A stretch of 41,887 nucleotides of DNA from Bacteroidales bacterium (lineage in GTDB: Bacteria > Bacteroidota > Bacteroidia > Bacteroidales > VadinHA17), in assembly GCA_024762655.1 (NCBI GenBank), contig JANTHB010000026.1:1-41887 (forward strand), written 5' to 3'. How positions within the stretch are numbered: the stretch's first letter is position 1; every line of letters starts with the position of its first letter. Made by a program: the position numbers and the translations under genes. Below, piece after piece: positions 1 to 7,680 of the stretch. Below the pieces are notes generated by a model. It made no database searches and was not told the origin of the DNA. It saw nothing but the letters and a program-made list of their open reading frames with translations.

Positions 1-1250
1 TTCCACACATGGGTACAGGATCCCATACAGCAACCCGAACGGTCATTACATCCTTCCCAGGCATAGAAGTTCCCGTCGGAGATGCGAAAACAGGTCTGTG
101 TGCGTAAGGTGCTGGTATTGAATAACGCCGCCTCTTTCACCGCTTCAGGCAGGTCGCTGTTGCAAAAGGTCTGTACGAACTGCACAGTTTTCTTTTCCAG
201 GTCAGGCAAGGCCGGCAATACTTTCCGGATCACATCCCAGGCATCACGATAATGTAACGAATAGTAATTCAGCAGCATGCTGTCCGACCAGGCTCTGCGG
301 TTGGGAAAGTCCCAGGTAAGATAAAAGTCGAGGATGCGTGTTTCCCCGGCCGGAATGGACACCGATGCGGCCAGAGAAGCCATGGGTTTTTTTTCCAGCA
401 AACCCGGGCGTTCTTCCAGCTTGCCGTCCCTGCTGAAATCGTCCCAGAAATCCAGCAGGGAAGTACCCCATCGCCAGGGTTTCCAATGTGTACGGTAACT
501 CACCTGACCGGCGGTGGTCGTTACAGCCATGGTACCCCATTGTTCGGCCCCGCGATCCACTCCTGAAGAGGACATGAAAATCCCTTTCAAGCCCTTCTCC
601 TCCCGGAATTCGTTCCGGTTTCCGATGGCCAGTCCGCTATGCCCATCTTCCCCGATAAAATTCTGCATGGAATAACAAACGGAGGCGTCGGTTTTCTCCC
701 CCGAAACATTTTTCAATACCACCCGGAACACGGCCACAGGGATCCCGCTATTGTCCGGATCGCCGGGGACCATTGGATTAAAAGCCTTGATTGTAACCCG
801 GACAGGTACCGTGGAGTCCCACAGGTGCACCTGTCCGAACGGATATGCCGCATCAAAGGAAGCATGCCGGAAACGGGGCCATCCGTGATTGGTTGCTACC
901 GCACCGGAAGAACCTTCATAGGCAAATAACGGCAGTGGCCCTTCCAGTATTTTGGTTATCTTATCATCCCCTTTCTTAAGGTATACAGCAAAAAAAGGAG
1001 CTGTTCTCTGTATCCCCGGTCCCGGATTATACCCCTTGGCCGGCCGGTTCATGATCTCCCAGTCCTGCAGATTTCCCCTGCCACCGAGCGATACGGTGCC
1101 GGTACCTATCCCTCCTACCGGCAAGGCAATTTTATCCAGGTGATGCTCATCATAATGCTTTAATACCGGCCACTCCGGAACCTGCCCGGATGAAAAAACA
1201 TGGAGCAAACCAGATAACGCAATTACAAATAAGATACGTGATGTTTTCAT
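1..1250 (-). CDS. GH116-family beta-glucosidase / non-lysosomal glucosylceramidase-like protein, N-terminal part (truncated by window edge)
   Basis: Manual minus-strand translation from the ATG at 1250: MKTSRILFVIALSGLLHVFSSGQVPEWPVLKHYDEHHLDKIALPVGGIGTGTVSLGGRGNLQDWEIMNRP...FRISDGNFYAWEGCNDRSGCCMGSCTHVW, open to the window edge. The LPVGGIGTGTVSLGGRG and FYAWEG..D..GCCxGSCTHVW motifs are typical of GH116. Not in the ORF track because there is no in-window stop. Confidence 0.88.
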   Translation of the reverse strand, partial: MKTSRILFVIALSGLLHVFSSGQVPEWPVLKHYDEHHLDKIALPVGGIGTGTVSLGGRGNLQDWEIMNRPAKGYNPGPGIQRTAPFFAVYLKKGDDKITKILEGPLPLFAYEGSSGAVATNHGWPRFRHASFDAAYPFGQVHLWDSTVPVRVTIKAFNPMVPGDPDNSGIPVAVFRVVLKNVSGEKTDASVCYSMQNFIGEDGHSGLAIGNRNEFREEKGLKGIFMSSSGVDRGAEQWGTMAVTTTAGQVSYRTHWKPWRWGTSLLDFWDDFSRDGKLEERPGLLEKKPMASLAASVSIPAGETRILDFYLTWDFPNRRAWSDSMLLNYYSLHYRDAWDVIRKVLPALPDLEKKTVQFVQTFCNSDLPEAVKEAALFNTSTLRTQTCFRISDGNFYAWEGCNDRSGCCMGSCTHVW

Positions 1251-1459
1251 TTCGTAATATTTATCTGAATTATAACATGCAGAATATTAAATTTTTATAC
1301 TTTTCCTAATATGTATCAAAGTACAGATAAAAGTAAATAAGTTCCTGAATTCTCAAAAATTTTAATCTGAAAAATTCAACTATTATCTTTTTGCTTTTGT
1401 CAATTATCTTATATTTAACGTTTCAAAACATCCGGACAAACCTTTTAATAAACCCACGT

Positions 1460-2329
1460 ATGAACTACAAAGAATTTCCATTTTATCAACAAACAACCCT
1501 TGAACTGATTTTCAACAATACCGTTGAGATCTACAGGAAGTTTTTCGGCTGGCTGTTTTTCTACAGTTTCCTGTTTCTGCTGCTGATGAATGTTGTCTCC
1601 GGTTCTTTGATAGCAGACAAATTCCAGAATCTGGAACAGATCGCAGATCATCCCGAACTTATCACCGGGATTTTCAGCAGTCTCGGAAAATATTTATTCG
1701 TTTTCTGGCTCGCGTATTCATTGTATTATCTTTTCCTCCATTATTTCATCATTGTAAAATATCTGGAACCTGAAAAGAGTCACGGCGTCATGTTCATGGA
1801 TATCCTTAAGAAATATTACCTGAAATATCTGATCATCACCCTGCTGGCATCCATGATCATTGGTCTGGGAACCATGATCGGTATTCTGGCATTGATCATC
1901 GGCTCTGTTGTGGCGGCTATCTTCCTGGGCGTATGCCTCGTACCCATCACCCCCATCCTGATTGTGGAAGAAACGGGAATCTGGGAAACGATCAAACGAA
2001 GCTTCCGTCTGGTATTAAAAGATTTCTGGCAGATTCTGGGCTTCCTGATCATTTTTTATCTCATCTATATGCTTTTCTCACTGATTTTCGGAGCCATTGC
2101 CATGGCGCCCTATGCCGGAGGATTTTTCTTCAATATGCTACACCCTGCTGAAGACACTTCTGCCGCAACCAATTCGTTTCAACTTCTAAACCAACCCGTA
2201 TACCTTATCCTTAACTCGCTATTAACCGCACTGATCACACCGCTGGTACCTGTTTTCACCGTTTTGATTTATTTTCATCTTAAATTCAAGGAAGACCAGG
2301 AAGGAACAATAATGATTGAAGAAGGATAA
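1460..2329 (+). CDS. Polytopic integral membrane protein of unknown function
   Basis: ORF 1391..2329; internal ATG at 1460 (MNYKEFPFYQQTTLELIF...) is the more likely start. Several hydrophobic helices. Confidence 0.75.
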   Translation: MNYKEFPFYQQTTLELIFNNTVEIYRKFFGWLFFYSFLFLLLMNVVSGSLIADKFQNLEQIADHPELITGIFSSLGKYLFVFWLAYSLYYLFLHYFIIVKYLEPEKSHGVMFMDILKKYYLKYLIITLLASMIIGLGTMIGILALIIGSVVAAIFLGVCLVPITPILIVEETGIWETIKRSFRLVLKDFWQILGFLIIFYLIYMLFSLIFGAIAMAPYAGGFFFNMLHPAEDTSAATNSFQLLNQPVYLILNSLLTALITPLVPVFTVLIYFHLKFKEDQEGTIMIEEG

Positions 2330-2332
2330 CCG

Positions 2333-5329
2333 ATGAACGAGACGGAAATGCCCAAAAGGAGAATCCGGGATATCCCTTTCAGAGGCGGCCGTCCAGCCTG
2401 GTTATTTCTCTGGTGCTTTACCCTGCTGGTTTTCTCCTGTGAGAGGCCGGGAAAAGATCCGGTAGATTTTGTTGATCCTTTTATCGGCACCGGTTCTGAC
2501 GGCCATACCTTTCCGGGAGCAGTATATCCTTTCGGCATGATACAGCTCTGTCCCGACACCCGGGTAACAGGCGACAACTATGCCACCGGTTATCACTATT
2601 CCGATTCCTCGGTCCTGGGCTTCAGTCATACACGGTACAGCGGTACGGGGAGAGGTGCCGGCGGGGATTTTCTATTCATGCCCATGGCCGGAAAACCGCA
2701 CTGGCAACCAGGCGATGCCGGCAACCCCACCCGCGGATACCGCTCGGCTTTCTCCCATCGTGATGAATACGCTACTCCCGGCTATTACCGCGTGTTGCTG
2801 AAAGACGACCATATCACGGCCGAACTTACCGCCGGAAAGCGGGTAGGGGTACACCGGTACACCTGGCACAACACCGACACGGCCGGCATCCTCCTGGACC
2901 TTACCCACGGCATTCATGACACACCCGACTCGTCGTATTTGAAAATCACAGGCAGAAACCGCATTGAAGGTTTCCGGAAATCACGGGGCGGACTGAGAGA
3001 TTATCAGACGCTTTATTTTGCTGCCGAGTTCTCGGAGCCTTTCGATCAACATACCCTGTGGTTCAACGGAAAAACGTCAGACAGTTTGCTGGCTGCCAGC
3101 GGCAAAGAGGTCAAAGCCTTTTTCCGTTTTTACCATAAGCACAAAACAGAGATAAAGCTGGCTATCTCAAAGGTAAGCATTGCAGGCGCCCGGAACAATC
3201 TGCAGGAAGCCCGGGACCGGAATTTCGATGCCATCCGGAAAGACAGCCGGCAGGCCTGGCAGCGGGAGCTCGGCAAGATTGAGGCAGAGACCCGTAATCC
3301 CACCCTGGATACGCTCTTTTATACCGCCCTCTACCATTGTTGTATCCTGCCATCGCTGGACATGGACCGGGACGGAAGATACCGCAGCACAAATCATAAA
3401 GTTTACAAAGCCAAGGGTTTCTCCGTCTATACCAATTTCTCGCTGTGGGACACCTTCCGCGGATTACATCCTCTGTTTACCCTTATCAACCAAAACAAAA
3501 CGAAAGATTTCCTGAATACTTTCCTCGAAAGATACATCCATGCAGGGAGCCTGCCCGTCTTCGAGTTGTCCGGCAACGATCTGCCTATCATGATCGGTTT
3601 TCATTCTTTGCCGGTCATTGCCGATGCCTGGGCAAAGGGAATACGGGTGAAGGAGGCAAAAAAAATGCTGGAGGGGATGAAATCCCTGGCCACCCTCCCC
3701 TATGGTACCAGAGAGACATACAACATTTTCGGATACCTGCCCTATGAGGATACGTACCAGGCGGTTTCGCGTACCCTCGAATATGCTTATGACGACTGGT
3801 CTGTAGCCAGAGTGGCCAAAGATCTTGATAAGGCAACATACCGTTATTTCAGCCACAGGGCCAATTTTTACAGGAACCTCTATGACCAAAAGAGCGGTTT
3901 TATGCGCCCCAAAGACAGTAATCATCAATGGCTGAAGGATTTTAACCCCATGGATTATACCCGTAATTACACCCAGGGTAACGCCTGGCAATATACGACC
4001 TTTGTGCCCCAGGATATACAGGGACTGATCGGGCTGATGGGCGGAGACCATGCGTTTGAACGCTGGCTTGACCGTTTTTTTACCACCCACAATCCAAAAA
4101 CCTACCAGCGAAGAACTTCCTCCCTGATGATCGGACAGTATTACCATGGCAATGAGCCCTCCCACCATGTGGCTTATCTGTATAATTTTGCCGGCGTACC
4201 CTGGAAAACCCAAAGGATGGTCAGAAAAATCATGAAAACCCAATACCGTACCGGTCCGGCAGGACTGGCCGGCAATGACGATGCAGGGCAGATGTCGGCC
4301 TGGTACGTTCTCAGTGCCATGGGCTTTTATTCCGTCACCCCCGGCATGGATTATTATGTCATCGGATCCCCCTTGCTTGACAAGGCTGTTATTCATCTGG
4401 AAAACGGGAAAGATTTCCGGATTATCGCCCGTAATAATTCTCCGGAAAATGTTTATATTCAGTCGGTCACCCTGAACGGCCTGCCCTATAACAAATCATA
4501 CCTGAAGCACGAGGATATCATGCAGGGGGGTACCATGATCTTCACCATGGGACCGGAACCTGACACGGCGTGGGCCACCGGAAAGACAGACCGGCCTTAT
4601 TCCCTGTCATACAAGGATGCCCCCATGCCCGTCCTCACCGTAAAGGACCGGCACATTTCACCGGACGGGGTGATCACTTTTGATAAGAGATGTTTTGTAA
4701 GTATCTCTTGCGGGGATAAGGATGCCGGTATCTTTTATACCACCGACGGAAGTGAACCGGATAGCACGTCTTTCCCTTACAAGGGGGAATTCGGAATAGA
4801 TACAACCGTTATCGTTAAAGCCAAAGCTTTCAGAGAAGGCTTTTTACCCTCCTATACCTCCTCTCTCACCCTGCGGAAGCTCACCCCGCTGCCCCCCTTG
4901 CCGGTAAAAAATCCGCAACCGGGAGTACGGTATGCTTACCGGGAGGTATGGGTGTGCCGGAGTGTTGATCAGATGTTCCAGTATCCGGTTCTGAAAAAAG
5001 GTATCGTGCCTGTCATCAGCTCCGATATGGGTTTCAGGATGGATGACAAAAACGGAGTGGAATATTCGGGATATATAAAGATACCCCGGGACGGGACCTA
5101 CACTTTTTATCTTTTTTCCGAAGACGGGAGTGTTTTATATATTGATGATATACGACTTATCCTGAACGAAGGCTCCCGTCGCCGGGGCATGATCGCCCTG
5201 CAAACAGGATTTCACAGGATACGGGTCAGGCACGTGCAGGTGGGAGGTACCCCAAAACTCAGACTTTCCTGGACAGGCCCGGGAGCCGGCCTGCAGGAAA
5301 TACCGGCAGAAGCTTATTTTCACGAATAA
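2333..5329 (+). CDS. GH92 family alpha-mannosidase-like lipoprotein with C-terminal CHB_HEX_C-like and PA14 domains
   Basis: 998 aa. GH92-like VDPFIGTGSDGHTFPGAVYPFGMIQLCPDT, GNDDAGQMSAWYVLSAMGFYSVTPG; lipobox LLVFSC; C-terminus GIFYTTDGSEPDSTS (CHB_HEX_C-like) and YSGYIKIPRDGTYTFYLFSEDGSVLYIDD (PA14-like). Confidence 0.93.
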   Translation: MNETEMPKRRIRDIPFRGGRPAWLFLWCFTLLVFSCERPGKDPVDFVDPFIGTGSDGHTFPGAVYPFGMIQLCPDTRVTGDNYATGYHYSDSSVLGFSHTRYSGTGRGAGGDFLFMPMAGKPHWQPGDAGNPTRGYRSAFSHRDEYATPGYYRVLLKDDHITAELTAGKRVGVHRYTWHNTDTAGILLDLTHGIHDTPDSSYLKITGRNRIEGFRKSRGGLRDYQTLYFAAEFSEPFDQHTLWFNGKTSDSLLAASGKEVKAFFRFYHKHKTEIKLAISKVSIAGARNNLQEARDRNFDAIRKDSRQAWQRELGKIEAETRNPTLDTLFYTALYHCCILPSLDMDRDGRYRSTNHKVYKAKGFSVYTNFSLWDTFRGLHPLFTLINQNKTKDFLNTFLERYIHAGSLPVFELSGNDLPIMIGFHSLPVIADAWAKGIRVKEAKKMLEGMKSLATLPYGTRETYNIFGYLPYEDTYQAVSRTLEYAYDDWSVARVAKDLDKATYRYFSHRANFYRNLYDQKSGFMRPKDSNHQWLKDFNPMDYTRNYTQGNAWQYTTFVPQDIQGLIGLMGGDHAFERWLDRFFTTHNPKTYQRRTSSLMIGQYYHGNEPSHHVAYLYNFAGVPWKTQRMVRKIMKTQYRTGPAGLAGNDDAGQMSAWYVLSAMGFYSVTPGMDYYVIGSPLLDKAVIHLENGKDFRIIARNNSPENVYIQSVTLNGLPYNKSYLKHEDIMQGGTMIFTMGPEPDTAWATGKTDRPYSLSYKDAPMPVLTVKDRHISPDGVITFDKRCFVSISCGDKDAGIFYTTDGSEPDSTSFPYKGEFGIDTTVIVKAKAFREGFLPSYTSSLTLRKLTPLPPLPVKNPQPGVRYAYREVWVCRSVDQMFQYPVLKKGIVPVISSDMGFRMDDKNGVEYSGYIKIPRDGTYTFYLFSEDGSVLYIDDIRLILNEGSRRRGMIALQTGFHRIRVRHVQVGGTPKLRLSWTGPGAGLQEIPAEAYFHE

Positions 5330-5413
5330 ATTCCTGTACGTTACAGATGACCTGAAAACAAAAGAGTTCTTTCCCTTTCATCTATTATTACACCAACCCC
5401 GGTGAGGATGTTA

Positions 5414-6592
5414 TTACTGCGCCCTGATCACCAGTTTATCCCTGGACGGGAGTGGCGGGAAGGGGTTGTGCGGTTCGGTCTGGTACCAGTAAGCCACCGA
5501 AGAGAGGTCATCCTGCAGAGGCAGGTAACGTCCTTCGCTCTGCCACCCCAGTGCCTGGATCGTCACTTTCAGATCGTGGTCAAACCGCACAGGATCGGTA
5601 ATATGCCAGCGGTACTCTCCCACCCGGCTCAGGTATTTCCCAAACACACCTTTCACATAATAAAATCCTGAATAAGGAGAAGAGAAAGCGGTGTACTCAT
5701 CACGGCCATTTTCGCCTGCACGCATCTCAAAACCATAAGATCCGTTGAAATAATCCTCTTCACCGGTGCCGCAGATCGTCGGGAACTTTGTATCCCCGTC
5801 GATATAGAATTTCACTTCTCCTTCGCCCCACCATCCGGGACTGAAAGCTCCGTGTGAGAGATAAGTACCCACATACTGCCCCCGGCCTTTGATCCCGTCC
5901 ACAATGGTATAGACCTCCTTATAGGGTAACGGATTCACCCTTCGAAACTGAGCATGGAAATAAGCCACACCCTGCGGTACGCCGGTCTCCTGGTAGTCAA
6001 TCTGATAATACAGGCTTGCGTTTTTATCACTTTTGTTCTCCATGGTAATACGGCATTTTTTGCGAAACGGCATCTGCCAGTAACTGTTAAAACCACTGCG
6101 GGGATTAATACACATGGCCCGTGAAGCTACCAACGGCTCGTTGCCCTGGCCCCACCCCGTCAGGAAGAAGTCTCCCACCGGTACCTCCACGGAAGGATTC
6201 TCCTCATCATCCCAGTAGATGCGTAAGATCATCAGACGGTAGATCCCGGTGGGGGTCATCCAGATATGCCGGATGATCCCGGGACCCTGGATATTGGCCA
6301 GGGTAAAAGTATCTCCCGGCATGATGTTAATATAAGGATTTACTTTCCATCCCTGTCCCAGCTCACGGGCAGCATGGGCAGCATTCCCCTCCTTGAGGGT
6401 AGCCATGCCTCCTTTTCCCTTTTCGCCGGTAAAATTCTCCGGACTCACCGAGCGGGATTTTGCATCGTTCAGACGATACAATGTATTCAGATCATTATGA
6501 ACCATATCTGTATCATTATCATTCTCCTGGGGATGACAGGAGACCAATGCAAGAAATGGCACCAAAACAAAAACAAACAATACATTTTTCAT
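5414..6592 (-). CDS. DUF2961 / GH172 family lipoprotein
   Basis: ORF 5414..6643; likely start at 6592 (MKNVLFVFVLVPFLALVSCHPQ, lipobox). LYRLNDAKSRSVSPENFTGEKGKGGMA, IQGPGIIRHIWMT and GTGEEDYFNGSYGFEM are DUF2961/GH172-like. Confidence 0.87.
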   Translation of the reverse strand: MKNVLFVFVLVPFLALVSCHPQENDNDTDMVHNDLNTLYRLNDAKSRSVSPENFTGEKGKGGMATLKEGNAAHAARELGQGWKVNPYINIMPGDTFTLANIQGPGIIRHIWMTPTGIYRLMILRIYWDDEENPSVEVPVGDFFLTGWGQGNEPLVASRAMCINPRSGFNSYWQMPFRKKCRITMENKSDKNASLYYQIDYQETGVPQGVAYFHAQFRRVNPLPYKEVYTIVDGIKGRGQYVGTYLSHGAFSPGWWGEGEVKFYIDGDTKFPTICGTGEEDYFNGSYGFEMRAGENGRDEYTAFSSPYSGFYYVKGVFGKYLSRVGEYRWHITDPVRFDHDLKVTIQALGWQSEGRYLPLQDDLSSVAYWYQTEPHNPFPPLPSRDKLVIRAQ

Positions 6593-6781
6593 GGTCGTAA
6601 TTTTTTCAGGTTTCCTATAAAAGTACAAAAGATTCTGAAACAAACACTTTCGTCAATATAAATAATTTCTTTTTTATCCAATCCTGTCCCTGCATCAGAA
6701 TTCTCTATGTTTTTTTTTGTTACGCTATTTCTGCGAAAATCTACGTGATCAGCGTGAGAAGTTTCTCGCAGATAAGAAAGG

Positions 6782-6827
6782 AGTCGAAAAGTCTAAAAGT
6801 CCATAAGTCCAAAAGTAATGAGTAACG
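6782..6827. repeat. Degenerate ~8-bp tandem repeat (AGTCnAAA)
   Basis: agtcgaaa-agtctaaa-agtccata-agtccaaaa-agtaatg-agtaacg; AGT(C/A) starts at 6782, 6790, 6798, 6806, then 6814 and 6821. Confidence 0.6.
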
Positions 6828-7042
6828 AGCAGGCAGTTGGCGGGTGCGTAGTAGATGATTTTTTTCGATATCCTTGTTGCGCAATTCCAGGATAATTCTT
6901 CAACCCCTCCCTTGCTCCGCACGCTGTCGCCAAAGCTTCAGCGCAGGCGCCCGAAGCGGCTACGCGAAGGCGAGGCGAGATCTTTTGGATTACAGGAACC
7001 CCTCTATGTGCAGGTGGGGGGGGGTAGTAGCTTATCGTACTG

Positions 7043-7127
7043 ACCACGAAGTGGTCGCAGAGAATAACCCCGGTCCCACCCGGGGTACAAGGAGATCCCT
7101 AGACACAAAACAACCCCGGATGGGGTT
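7043..7127. repeat. Three-hairpin palindromic module, copy 1
   Basis: ACCAC-gaa-GTGGT (7043-7055), gaataa linker, ACCCCGG-tcccac-CCGGGGT (7067-7086), AACCCC-ggat-GGGGTT (7112-7127). Confidence 0.7.
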
Positions 7128-7260
7128 AACGAAATTATATATTATAACTCTTCTCATCATTAATAAAAAAAGAAATTTATTAAAACGAAAGGTTCCCGAA
7201 GCAGTACGTCCTGACTGAACGAAGTAATTGGCCGGTAAAAAGGTTCCTCGTTTTACACAA

Positions 7261-7342
7261 GCCACGAAGTGGCTAAATATGAATAACCACCCCGGTACGG
7301 GGTGGTACACAACGCATTAGACTCCGATCCCCGAAGGGGGTC
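7261..7342. repeat. Three-hairpin palindromic module, copy 2
   Basis: GCCAC-gaa-GTGGC (7261-7273), gaataa linker, CCACCCCG-gta-CGGGGTGG (7287-7305), GATCCCC-gaa-GGGGGTC (7326-7342, one T.G wobble). Same order as copy 1. Confidence 0.7.
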
Positions 7343-7382
7343 AACCGTTCCCCCCGGACCCGGTTATCACCCCACCCCCAAG

Positions 7383-7407
7383 CCCCCTCCCCTGGTGTGG
7401 GAGGGGG
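7383..7407. repeat. GC-rich perfect hairpin CCCCCTCCC-ctggtgt-GGGAGGGGG
   Basis: 9-bp perfect stem with 7-nt loop in the intergenic region. Confidence 0.6.
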
Positions 7408-7606
7408 TGTAAGCAGGAACTTGCAATCGCCAAATTTTCGCAAAAGTAAATCATCAAAAAATGGCAAAAGCAGATCACCATTTTTAAGGGAATACATCTT
7501 TTATTACACCTCCTCCAAAACTTTCTTCAAAAACTTTACCTCTCCTCAGGAGATGTATACATAAATCCCCGGGGATTTTTTCAGATTAAAATATATGTAT
7601 TTAAAT

Positions 7607-7642
7607 AAATATTTAAATATGCCTTTAAATATTTATTTAAAT
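7607..7642. repeat. AT-rich near-palindromic dispersed repeat, copy A
   Basis: AAATATTTAAATATGccTTTAAATATTTATTTAAAT; 33/36 identical to 39955-39990. Confidence 0.5.
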
Positions 7643-7680
7643 GTTCTCCTTCGGTTCAAGGATTTAGTGCAACACAAGAT

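Noticed and set aside
3464-4396. 310-aa minus-strand ORF
   Set aside because: Antisense shadow of the GH92 gene.
6874-7310. ORFs at 6855-7043, 6874-7218 and 7032-7310
   Set aside because: Lie across palindromic and tandem repeats with low-complexity translations; treated as non-coding.
7561-7650. Possible CRISPR-like array in AT-rich repeats
   Set aside because: Repeats are short, palindromic and without regular spacers; no cas genes in the window.
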